Source of the DNA: Strigamia acuminata
Lineage: Eukaryota; Arthropoda; Chilopoda; Geophilomorpha; Linotaeniidae
Length of the DNA stretch: 64,000 nucleotides
NCBI GenBank assembly: GCA_949358305.1
Contig: OX442318.1
Location: 13,808,517-13,872,516 of the forward strand
Direction: 5' to 3'
Within the stretch, counting starts at the first letter, position 1; every line of letters begins with the position of its first letter. Under the pieces are notes generated by a model. The model was not told the origin of the DNA, ran no database searches, and saw nothing but the letters and a program-made list of their open reading frames with translations. The position numbers and the translations under genes are program-made. This document shows, piece after piece, positions 35,211 through 45,440 of the stretch.

Positions 35211-36056
35211 ACATACCAAAAAAATGCGTTCTGTGTGCATTAATATGCATTCATACATCTAAAAATACATTCTTTTCTTTAAAAAAGTGCATTTACAGAT
35301 GAAAAAATGCATTTTGTCTGCATACTAATCCTTGTTACAAAGCTGTCGATAAAAGGTGCTTTGTAAATAAGTCTGCTCCATCTGATGCGAGTTTCAATAT
35401 AAACACTACTCTATTCACGTGCCAAACGCCCATTAAATAATCAAGTGTGAATCAACGTTCGGCGCGAATCTTTATCTAAAGAATCTGAAAAAAAAATCAA
35501 ATGCACTCTACGTGAGCACCCACTTCAAACCGACACATCAACCTGAATCATTTACAAACAATCCAATTCTTTAGAAATTGAACCATCATACGATGGCAAG
35601 CCAGCTAACTTCCAAACCGTCTAAACTCTTCATAAGCATCAGATTACACAATTACATCACAATTTAGAGATGTTATTGCATTTCCTTGCACGGGCAGGCT
35701 TGTCAAGTGTAATTGAATGATATCAGTCAAACCGTAAGAGCCCGTCACTTGAGAATATTAGAACAGTGCTGCCCTGCATGACCCCCAAGGATCTCTGCAG
35801 CTGAAGACCATGTGATTGAAAAGAGATACTTCATGGCTTGGTCACAACCTTACATTCTTCACCAATCATACTTGTCCCATCCCACCCAGCATTGATTTCT
35901 TCAATGAAAATCCGGTTGTGCGACGTTCCCAAAACCCGCTGATGACCCAAAGACGAAGCTCCGTAGGTTTGTCTAGGGGAAATGATTTACACTTAGATGT
36001 CAAAATAACACACAATTGTTTTAATCGGTAAGTTAAAGTTCGTCATAGGTACAAAA
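35211..36056. other. Non-coding interval, no gene seen
   Basis: Decayed minisatellite flank up to about 35330, then unannotated AT-rich DNA. Confidence 0.5.
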
Positions 36057-36058
36057 TA

Positions 36059-36698
36059 CAGGGTGTCCACAAGCCGATGCACCCATTTGAAATGAGTATA
36101 GAAAATAAACGGTGAAAACTGACTGCATCTAGATATTTTTATCTTGCAGAGGGACTCGATAAGTTGTAATTTTCATCAATACTACCCAAACCCATGTGTA
36201 TTGTGGCGCTTGTATTTTTTGATGTTGCAAAAAATAAAATCGTAAAATTCGAACCCTAGAAAATGTTTTTAATCAAAATAAACAAATGCAACTTATAGAA
36301 CAAACATTGGGCTTTATTTTTTTTTAAAAATAAAATTTTAACTTAAATGGGCCAAAAGTTATGACCATTTGAATTTGCGCAACTTGGCACAAGTGTATTG
36401 GGCCACCACGCTGATTGCCTCAAGTGAGTTGGGCCGGCAGAAAAAGCTTAGCGCCACATTCAAAATAAAGCCCAATGTTTGTTCTATAAGTTGCATGTAT
36501 TTATTTTGATTAAAAACATTTTTTAGGGTTCGAATTTTACGATTTTATTTTTTGCAACATCAAAAAATACAAGCGGCCCAATACCACATGGGTTCGGGTA
36601 GTATTACTGAGTAAAATTTTAATCTTTTGATGAAAAAGTACAAAGTGCCTGAAACATTCTACCAATTCAAATGGATGCATCAGCTTGTGGACAACCTG
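36059..36698. mobile_element. 640-bp MITE with TA duplication (Tc1/mariner-like)
   Basis: Outer inverted ends CAGGGTGTCCACAAGCCGAT and its counterpart (ATCAGCTTGTGGACAACCTG), flanked by TA on both sides (36057-36058, 36699-36700). Inside is a second, better conserved inverted pair of about 130 bp (containing GCTTGTATTTTTTGATGTTG). The central 180 bp is unpaired and non-coding. Confidence 0.8.
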
Positions 36699-36700
36699 TA

Positions 36701-37364
36701 GATTTTACAACACAGGTGTGTTGAAAATTTCTTTTTGTATAAACGGCCAAAATAGTACGCAAAAATGCGCCTAACCGTGAATGTGTTCGTCTTTAGACCT
36801 GTTTGTTACGTCTGTGGAAACTGGCTAGTTTTATTTGAAGGGGATGTACAGGAAAGTCATCACCATGGGGACGCTTTTTTGAAGGAGATTGAGTGACATG
36901 CGTCCAGATGTGGAATTTGACCAATTTTTACCTGTTTTTAGTTTTGTATACCCCAAAGTTGTTACAATAAACTCCTTTTTTTTCCAAGGTGGAGCAAAAA
37001 TTAATTAAAACAAGCATTAATAAATTATTTAATTTTCCAAATAATAATAAATTCAATTGTTTCAGTTTGCATAAATTGTTTTTTTTTTTTTTTTTTTTTT
37101 TAGTTTTTTATGTTTTGATTTGAATGGTTGCATTATTGGCATTACACTTGAAAAGAGTTATTGAATTTTGCCTGCAAGTTTACTCAAAATGTCAGTCAGC
37201 TTTGACATCATTCCATTGCTTGATTTCTACATTAATCTCATTTTAATATTTAAACATAGTTGTCACAAAAATTTTATTTAAAAATAAATTCGAGGAATGT
37301 CATTTCCAAACAGAAATATAGAATATATTAATACCGAGTACTGACAGTGACGCGTCAGTCGAAA
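36701..37364. other. AT-rich interval, no gene seen
   Basis: Contains a T-run at about 37079-37100. No gene recognised. Confidence 0.55.
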
Positions 37365-37372
37365 TGCCTACT

Positions 37373-38071
37373 CAGTGTTGGGCACGGTACAGTACCGCAG
37401 CCTGTACCGCGGTACTTTTGTTCAAGCTGAGTACCGGTACCGCGGTACTTTTTGCAGTCTCCGGTAGTATCGGATACTTGTAATGCGGTACTTTCGGCGC
37501 CCTGCGGTACTCTCGCGGTATTCGGGAAAACGCGAGAAAACACGAGATTCACGTGTTTTATCCCGTTTTCCACGTTAAAGTTGTCTAAAATCGTAACGTC
37601 GTTGAGACGTTACGATTCGAACTGGCACAAGGTAAAACGCCCGCCCTGCCCGAAGACCCGTCCGCCCGCCCGTTAATTTGTTCGGTGTTCGGGTGGCAGA
37701 CGAGTGGCAAAATCACATTAAAAGTTTATTATTAATAAGCTTTTAATGCGATTTTAATGGTTATTGATGTTTATACTCATTTTAAATGAGTGTAAACATC
37801 AACTTTTAAAAAAAAAAGTGGAAAACGGGAGAAAACACGAGAATCTCGTGTTTTCTCACGTTTTCCCAAGTACCGCGAGAGTACCGCAAAATCCCGGTAC
37901 CGGTACTGTACCGGGACCGCGGTACTTTTTGCGGAAGCTGCATATACCGCATACCGGTACCGCGGTACCGCACTAGGTACCGCGTACCGGGACCGCGATA
38001 CTTTTCACCGCCGGCGCAAGTACCGCGTACTTGTACCGCGGTACTCGTTGGGGGTACCGTGCCCAACACTG
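37373..38071. mobile_element. 699-bp hAT MITE built of GGTACCGCGGTACC palindromes
   Basis: Ends are CAGTGTTGGGCACGGTAC and its exact inverted copy, flanked by a perfect 8-bp duplication TGCCTACT (37365-37372, 38072-38079), the hAT signature. The outer 150 bp on each side are packed with GGTAC, CCGCGG and GGTACCGG modules. Inside these, a 50-bp inverted pair (AAACACGAGA/TCTCGTGTTT and GGAAAACG/CGTTTTCC) closes a further stem. No transposase is encoded. Confidence 0.9.
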
Positions 38072-38137
38072 TGCCTACTGTCTTCACCCGAATAGTACAG
38101 GACTAGCTGTTCACCCGCCGTTCACCCGCAAACCAAA

Positions 38138-38185
38138 CCAAACCAAAATCAAACCCAACAAAACCAAACGTCAATGCAGCGATCA
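38138..38185. repeat. Short AACCAAA-rich simple repeat
   Basis: Imperfect CAAACCAAACCAAAACC-type run leading into the minisatellite. Confidence 0.5.
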
Positions 38186-38339
38186 CCAACACCCCCGCAA
38201 ACACCCGCCATCACCACACATACACCCACAAACACCCGCCATCACCACACATACACCCACAAACACCCACCATCACCTCACAAACACCCGCCATCACCCC
38301 ACAAACACCCGCCATCACCCCACAAACGCCCGCCATCTT
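38186..38339. repeat. C-rich minisatellite, 21-bp and 31-bp units
   Basis: The later copies are 21 bp (ACAAACACCCGCCATCACCC plus C). The earlier copies carry an extra 10 bp (ACATACACCC), making 31. Strong strand asymmetry: one strand is almost free of G. Confidence 0.85.
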
Positions 38340-38642
38340 GAATAATTGTAATGGCAGTTTGGGTAGAAAGCATAAACACACTCTGGGAATCTGAATATCA
38401 ACTCAAATTTTTAAAATATTTAATATTTTCCACGACCGTGGCTACAATTTGTTCAAAACTGTACAAAAAAGATCAATTTTTGCAAATTAAAAGCCCAATC
38501 ATGATTCCAATCAAAAGGTTATTGACACCATCGTTTTCAGCGGGATTTCCCACACTGGAAACTTTATTTAAACATTCCAATCGGTTTTTTTCTTCAAATT
38601 TTGGGTTTTTCATGGTTGAATCCAAATTCTGCACCAAATTTC
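38340..38642. other. Non-coding interval, no gene seen
   Basis: A 167-codon plus frame spans 38351-38854 but crosses a MITE and a tandem duplication and has no recognisable domain, so it is not called. Confidence 0.45.
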
Positions 38643-39125
38643 CCATTCGGTCGCCCGCTAAGATGGCCCGAATCCAGGGCTGGACTGGGAACAAATTTAT
38701 TGCCGGGAAGTCTGGGTTTCCGGGCCACAGCAGGCCGCGACAGGCCACAGCGGCCACGGGCCAGTCCAGCACTGCCCGAATCGATACTTTTCTTCGCCCA
38801 AATAAAAAAATAAAAAATACAGGGTTGTGCAGAATTGTCTCCTCTTCAAAATGAACTTGGTTTCATTATTTTCCGACCTCATTACGACGTAGAAAAGAAC
38901 AAAAAACGTATCGCGACGAAAAATTTGTAATTTTCTCCATTCGTTCACCCGCTAAAAACGTCCGAATCGGTAGTTTTTCTTGACCAAATTAAAAAATTAA
39001 AGATACAGGCGGATGCAAAATTCAGTTTGCAATCGTTTGAGCTTGGTTTCATAATTTTCCGAGCTCATTTCGACATAGAAAAGAGCATTTTTCGTATCGG
39101 GAACGAACATTTTCAAATTTTCAAA
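38643..39125. repeat. Tandem duplication, about 186-bp unit, first copy split by a MITE
   Basis: CATTCGGTCGCCCGCTAA ... CCCGAATC ... ACTTGGTTTCATTATTTTCC in the first copy aligns with CATTCGTTCACCCGCTAA ... TCCGAATC ... GCTTGGTTTCATAATTTTCC in the second (from about 38937). The offset is 294 bp, of which 108 are the MITE plus its duplicated site. Confidence 0.7.
38675..38774. mobile_element. 100-bp hAT MITE with perfect 8-bp duplication
   Basis: CAGGGCTGGACTGG at the left and CCAGTCCAGCACTG at the right are inverted. CCCGAATC flanks both sides (38667-38674, 38775-38782). The interior is a GC-rich hairpin (GGCCACAGCAGGCC, GGCCACAGCGGCC). The neighbouring duplicated unit keeps the empty site, proving the insertion. 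Confidence 0.9.
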
Positions 39126-39278
39126 TACAAACCGCCACCAGGTGGCGCCACCGTTTCTCGAAAATTTCAAGTGTTACACACTTCCTGTTTCGCAGGAAGT
39201 GCGCGGACGGACGCAGCTTCGTACTCGTTGCATTTAGTTTATTGGGAATGAAATGATGGGAATGATGATGGGAATGAT

Positions 39279-39640
39279 GGTGTTATATTCGAGTTTGTAA
39301 AAAAAACCTCAAATTTTTAAACATGGTCAAAAAATTCCAATATAACACCATCGTGTTGTATTCGAATACAACACGATGGTGTTATATCCGAATTTTGTCC
39401 TTAAATATTTAAAAATTACAACAACAATATTAATGGGAGAAAAATCTTTATTTAATCATTTTATGCATCTGCATCTTCGCTATCATTTAATTCAGCTTCA
39501 ACATATTCTGAGTATAAGTCATCCCAGATTATCACATCAAAGTTGGGGTCGAATAAAATCTCGAAAAATTTAAGTTGTTAATTTTGATTGAAATATAACA
39601 CCATGATGTTATATTCGAATACAACGCGACCCTGTTAAAT
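39279..39640. repeat. Palindromic GGTGTTATATTCG modules, second cluster
   Basis: Copies at 39279-39295, 39337-39395 (a back-to-back palindrome centred on TATTCGAATA) and 39594-39640. Same module as 13953-14145. Confidence 0.7.
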
Positions 39641-40428
39641 TCGGGTGAAGACGGTAGCTTGTTGTGTTTGACGATTTTCAACCGACACCAAATTTACATT
39701 CGAAAATTGCAGTTTAAAAAGTTTAAAATTTTCACAATTAGTAGAATTACAGCAAAAAAAAAATAGAAATAAATATGAAAAAAATAATATCGATTTTCTG
39801 TTCAAATTCAAAGAATTTTGTTGCAATAACTGCATTCAACTGGACCATCTTAATATTTGCTCGTGTAACCAAGTAAAACATATCTTCATGGTCGAATGAT
39901 GATACACGCAACATAATCCACTGATGCCTACTAGCAATATCCGATGCAATCCCACATACCTGCAATATCCACACCTGCTTCAGTGATTTTCATCATCCCT
40001 TCGGCTTTCTATTCACTGTGTTTGCCGTGCTATGATTACAAGTGTCGCGTCTTATAGCCAACACCAATTTCCAGTTACCGATATTCAAAATTGCTCTTTC
40101 CCCCCTGCTCTATCAAATCACTTCCAACATAAACAAACTTTAACTTAAAACTAACCACACATCTACTTTAAAATCAAATTCAAACTTTGTCGCTGTTTTC
40201 TGTCAGATAAAATTGGTCGTGAAAAAGATTTTATAGACAAATTAAAGTCGTCTTTTCCGTTTTATTTCACCAATTCTGACGAATTATCAGCAAACCGCGT
40301 GACTCTGCACTGAAAACACGCCCTCTAATTGTCCAATTGTAGAACGTTCAACAAATAAACAATGTTACATATGGCTTGTACAATTACAGTACGCGCAATG
40401 GTTTTTGTAAAACCGCAAAGTATCGAAA
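39641..40428. other. AT-rich interval, no gene seen
   Basis: No exon or repeat recognised. Confidence 0.5.
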
Positions 40429-40436
40429 CTCTTACC

Positions 40437-40755
40437 CAGGGCCGGCTGGAGGTTTTGCCTCGGCAAAAATTTATTTACCGTATTTTGTCGATTAAGAGTC
40501 GCGGCCATTTTTGTCAGCAATTACAATTTCGGTTTTTCGTTTGCAAAAATACGGTATTCTTAGTGTCTCAGCCGCGGCTACAATTCGAGGGCGACTCTTA
40601 ATCGGTAAAATACGGTATTTATTTATTTATTTATTGGAAAAATCACATAATTTCATTAAACGTAATTTACAAACATTAAATATGTAACAATATCAAATTT
40701 TCTTAGAAGGTTTTAAAGTGTGGAGCCCGAAAAACCAACGTCTGAGCCGGCCCTG
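40437..40755. mobile_element. 319-bp hAT MITE with CAGGGCCGGC ends
   Basis: CAGGGCCGGCTGGAG and the inverted CTGAGCCGGCCCTG, flanked by CTCTTACC (40429-40436) and CTCTTATT (40756-40763), an 8-bp duplication with two later changes. A second MITE (40476-40617) sits inside it. Confidence 0.8.
40476..40617. mobile_element. 142-bp TACCGTA MITE nested in the hAT MITE
   Basis: Ends TACCGTATTTTGTCGATTAA and inverted TACCGTATTTTACCGATTAA, each followed by GAGTCGC/GCGACTC. ATTTATTT sequence lies on both sides. The family also occurs at 29839-29924. Confidence 0.8.
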
Positions 40756-40763
40756 CTCTTATT

Positions 40764-42614
40764 AAAATTTACCGCAAATTCTAAAATAAACAATTTTATC
40801 GTTTACTTACGTACATTGAATAATCTCAAAACCGAATAGTCGGTCCCTGTACCATGGCTGTTGCTTCCAATGAATTTCCTGTAACAAAATAGAAAATAAT
40901 TAATAATTTTATCCCAAAAATTCAAAAAAAAAATTACTACAACTTCTTGCTGTTTTATGTGGTTCGCCACCTGTACCTTGACATTTCCAAGAAGTTGTTT
41001 TAAGTTAGAGAATGACACAAATGATAAATCTTTCACGGTTTAAAGTCGCAAACGTCCTACCATAATACCAAGCATCTCTAAATAATTTAAATGTAATCCA
41101 AGCAGCAAACACATTCCAGCACTGCCCAAATGTGTCCACAAATTGGCAAATGACTCGTGATAGGAGTCCCCAGCGACCGCCAAAGTCGACACTTACAAGA
41201 TGGCCAATAATTGTCCAGTTACAGACGTTATAAGGGCATATAAAAGGACCGGCTGGAACAAGTGCTCAGCAGCGTGTATTTAGCCAATGTTAAATCATGC
41301 TCAAATTGCACCTGCCTTTGTTCCTATATATATGTAAGTTTGAATTAGTTTTAAACCTTTGTTGTCATGAATTAGGGAGATTGTGGCTGCTGCATTCTCG
41401 TTAATTACATTAGTTAAATGTAACTTAATGCAGAGCCGAATCCGCTAAACATGCCGCCATGATTGTTCCGAGACAAATTCGTAGTTATTACGTCTTTCTT
41501 AAACCCGATCCCGATTTGATTAATGACGTCATAAAAAGTGCTCATCGTTAACATTAAAAACTGTTTTAGTAACGTCATATTTCAATACTCATCTGTTTAC
41601 TAAAAAACCGTTTAAATGACGTATTGGATTTTGCGAAAACCTGAAAGTAGTCATTTTTAATTTAATATATTTTTGTATTTAAAACTTATGAATTTTCGAT
41701 ATATTCCTTGTGTAGTTTGTCGTGTAATGCCGCCATCTTGGGAGCAACAACACAACAAGGAAATAAATTTGTGCTCACTGAATTCCATCGACCAAGACAA
41801 CTGGCAGTGCATTAACTTTGACACACAAAAGTGTTTGCAACACTCCATCAACTTAGCTCTCTTTCTCTCTAATGGCACAGATAGATAAACCATAAAGGCT
41901 TGAATAAAACACCCATCGCTGATTCAAAGTCAATACCTAACGACAGGGGTGTTCTCACCTGTGTTTCAATGTGCAAAAAACACGAATGACAGTTTTACAT
42001 CATGGCGGATTGACCCACAGACCTAAATACTACTGGACTGCACATTGCAAATGGCACCTAGCTTGTTTATAGTTTATAGTTTATAGAAATTTAAGGCAAC
42101 TTCTTACATTTGGGAGATCTAAAAAGGATTTTATGCTTGTTTTGGCTGAATTCTCATTTAGAAAGATTCGTTCTCGCTTACACCGGCATGCTGTTAAAAA
42201 CGAGGTTTATCGGCATGCCGGTAAAACTCAAACGACACCGGCATGCGACTTAATGTGAGGTAATACGGTAAATTTTATTTAGCTCAGATTTATTGAGTGG
42301 TTTCACATTTTTAGGGGAATTGAATTTGCAAAAGTCACTAATGTAAAGAAACGTCCATACTTCCTGGTGATAATGCGAGCTTACAATTTCACTTCATTCT
42401 CACTCACTACTGGCTTGTCACATTCAAGATCAATAAGTTATTGATCTTTTCTATGCAATTTCCAACATTCAAGTTTATCGTAAATAACTGTAAAAATTAC
42501 CCACTCTATCAAATAATTTTAAATATATTTCTTTAGAAATATCTTTATAATTTCATAAAAATAAATATCCAATCACAAATTAATTCACTGAAATTGAAAA
42601 CATATTTTGTGCTG
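40764..42614. other. AT-rich interval, no gene seen
   Basis: GGCATGCCGG/CCGGCATGC palindromes cluster at 42187-42246. No gene recognised. Confidence 0.5.
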
Positions 42615-42969
42615 ACAAGGGGAGAGCACCAATAAGCTATCACAGATTGTTGTAATATTAAACAAGAAGGATTGTTATATCATGCTGAATGAGACCCTAA
42701 AATAATTTCATTCCATGAACAGCCAACAATGCAAACAATGAGCTGAAAGTTGGCACTATTTTGTCTGTGTATACATCAAATCTGAGCAATCAGGCCTAGT
42801 GTATGAATACTGTAAACAACAGTTGCTAGGTAAAAAATAGTTCCAAGATCCAAGTTCAATTTTATCATTTGAGATTCAATGATGTCATTTCCTCTTTTGA
42901 TATCACATGACATATGACATCAGAACTTTGTTCAACAACATGACTGTCTTCATGAAGACAATAATAGTT

Positions 42970-43043
42970 TGTAGTGGTGGTTCAGTGGTTAAGGCAATGG
43001 ACCAGGAATCTTTCCACACAGGTTCAAATCCTGTTGGGTGTGA
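42970..43043 (+). repeat. tRNA-Ser-derived (SINE-like) segment, left arm
   Basis: TGGTGGTTCAGTGGTTAAGG carries a Pol III A box and AGGTTCAAATCCTG a B box, spaced as in class II tRNAs. The body resembles tRNA-Ser, but the acceptor and anticodon arms do not pair properly, so it is a derived sequence and not a working tRNA gene. Confidence 0.6.
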
Positions 43044-43213
43044 ATATATTTACATTTATTTTTTGTTAAATTTTAGCAGTTATTTTAATGTTTGTAATTT
43101 TATATTTGTTTCCAGAAAATTTTAATTTGGTTAATTTTAATTTTTTAACAAATATAAAATTACAAACATTAAAATAACTGCTAAAATTTAACAAAAAATA
43201 AATGTAAAAATTT

Positions 43214-43287
43214 TCACACCCAACAGGATTTGAACCTGTGTGGAAAGATTCCTGGTCCATTGCCTTAACCACTGAACCACCACTACA
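43214..43287 (-). repeat. tRNA-Ser-derived (SINE-like) segment, right arm
   Basis: The inverted counterpart of 42970-43043, with the same A and B box sequences on the minus strand. Confidence 0.6.
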
Positions 43288-43642
43288 AACTATTATTGTC
43301 TTCATGAAGACAGTCATGTTGTTGAACAAAGTTCTGATGTCATATGTCATGTGATATCAAAAGAGGAAATGACATCATTGAATCTCAAATGATAAAATTG
43401 AACTTGGATCTTGGAACTATTTTTTACCTAGCAACTGTTGTTTACAGTATTCATACACTAGGCCTGATTGCTCAGATTTGATGTATACACAGACAAAATA
43501 GTGCCAACTTTCAGCTCATTGTTTGCATTGTTGGCTGTTCATGGAATGAAATTATTTTAGGGTCTCATTCAGCATGATATAACAATCCTTCTTGTTTAAT
43601 ATTACAACAATCTGTGATAGCTTATTGGTGCTCTCCCCTTGT

Positions 43643-44951
43643 GAGTCCTCCAAAAAAAATAGGAAGAAAAAAAACGATTACTTTCTCTTTGCTTGCTGGA
43701 GTCATTTTGATGGCACAGTGTCAAACAAAACAAAGGAAAAAATTGAAAAAGGATTTAGACAAGTTGACAGCCTAAGGATAATGTTCACTATGCATGAAGG
43801 CTCTTTCCCTACTTCACAAAACCGTTCATGCTCGATGAAAAAATTCCATCTTTTCGCTACATTTTAACTTTTAACATAGCAAATTGCAAATCTCAGACAA
43901 CGACCAAATGAGAAAGCTTTAACAAGATAAATAATTCATTTCCCAATCTAACTGCGGGAACCAACGGCGCTTTTACTTTACATTCCTCAATGCCAAAAAC
44001 TTCATTTTTGTATTTAGAGAGAATCCGTATTTATGACACTTGATAGTCTGACCCCTCAATCTAACTTTCGAGGCGGCCATTTTAAATTTGGTTGTAAAAA
44101 CCAAAACCCGGAAACATGGCCGCCGCAACCGCATGTGCAAGTTGTCACCGCACAAGGGCGCCACCAGACAAAAATATTGTCAGAGTTTTGCTAAGAAATG
44201 TGATTTTGGGGCCCCAGAGACCAAATTTCGGTCTGAGGGGGCTCTTTCAGCTTTTTTAGGGCCCTTCTCAAACTGGGCTTTCTTTTCCATCCTGTATTTT
44301 GATGTCTCAACACTCCTCTGCATACAAATCTATTTTCTTTAATTCATAACTTGTAAGATAAAAGCGACGTAATGTAAGAAGAGAATAATAGATAATAAAT
44401 TATACAAAACCACAAGCTTCTCTATTGTGCACAAGACATTAGATAAACATTATATAGTGTTCAGAAAACATTGGAAGAAAACTCAATTGCAAAGACAATT
44501 TGAAATGCAGCACTGCAGAAGCAAGATTATGGGACTTCAAAGGTTTCATGGTCCTCTTCTCTGAATTGCTAAAAGTATGAAACTAAGTTATTATCCTTTA
44601 AACTGGTATTGAATTTAAAGTTTTACTGCTATTAAGCCACTGTGTTTGTACTTGTGTAGTTCAATTCTTGCCAGTCAAAGAATTTTCAATATGAAATTGA
44701 AGACCTTTCAAGCATCACTTAGAGTTACGGCTATAAACCTGTGACAGATTTAATAATCCATACGAAAGTAATCACCAAAAAAATCATCTTTCGGCTCTAC
44801 GTTTTATTACGACTCGGGAAATCGATTATTCCAAGTGTAATTACCGTACCAGGCACACCCATAGACTCCCTGACAGAGGACTTGAAAAAGAGGGCAGGAG
44901 TCCAAACAAAAATTTGACACAATTTGTCTCAAATACCGTTATATTATTGGA
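43643..44951. other. Non-coding interval, no gene seen
   Basis: A small GGCGGCCATTTT ... AACATGGCCGCC inverted pair lies at about 44071-44123. No coding sequence recognised. Confidence 0.5.
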
Positions 44952-45440
44952 TTTGTCAAAATTTCTCGGATTTTGTCTAAAATTTTTCTAATTTATCTAA
45001 AATTTCTCGAATTTCTCTAAAATTTCTCGAATTTATCTAAAATTTCTCGAATTTTTTTAAAATTTCTCGAATTTTTCTAAAATTTCTCGAATTTTTCTAA
45101 AATTTCTCGAATTTTTCTAAAATTTCTCGAATTTTTCTAAAATTTCTCGAATTTTTCTAAAATTTCTCGAATTTTTCTAAAATTTCTCGAATTTATCTAA
45201 AATTTCTCGCATTTATCTAAAATTTCTCGCATTTATCTAAAATTTCTCGAATTTATCTAAAATTTCTCGAATTTTGTGTAAAATTTCTCGAATTTTGTCT
45301 AAAATTTCCCGAATTTTGTCTAAAATTTCTCGTATTTTGTCTAAAATTACCCGAATTTTGTCTAAAATTTCTCGAATTTTGTCGAAAATTTTTCAACGTG
45401 TCTAAAATTTATCTAAAATTTTACCAATATTTTCCAAATT
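44952..45440. repeat. 20/21-bp minisatellite (about 23 copies)
   Basis: The core unit AATTTCTCGAATTTTTCTAA is exactly 20 bp from 45001 to about 45260 with A/T swaps. The flanking copies carry TTTTGTCTAA and are 21 bp. Homogeneous in the middle and decayed outward. Confidence 0.92.

Larger units (their letters stand above)
42615..43642. repeat. Near-perfect 1,028-bp palindrome (two 496-bp arms)
   Basis: Arms 42615-43110 and 43147-43642 are inverted copies with only a few mismatches seen (for example near 43045/43210), separated by 36 bp. Both arms encode the same 50-residue frame on opposite strands, which shows how little they have diverged. Outside the arms similarity stops abruptly (ACAAGGGG at the left edge, CCCCTTGT at the right). 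Each arm contains a tRNA-Ser-like segment. Transcription across it from either side would give a long double-stranded hairpin RNA. Confidence 0.95.

Noticed and set aside
34836-35302. Repeat-rich proteins on both strands
   Set aside because: Generated by a 21-bp minisatellite whose unit is a multiple of three.
38351-38854. 167-codon protein
   Set aside because: Crosses a tandem duplication and a 100-bp MITE insertion, with no domain.
42970-43043. Functional tRNA-Ser gene
   Set aside because: Pol III boxes are present, but acceptor and anticodon arms do not form; it is tRNA-derived repeat sequence.
42907-43350. Two 72-94-codon proteins with the same sequence on opposite strands
   Set aside because: By-products of the palindrome arms; the shared frame crosses a tRNA-like segment.
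44952-45440. CRISPR-like array
   Set aside because: The 20-21-bp units are contiguous with no unique spacers; it is a minisatellite in animal DNA.
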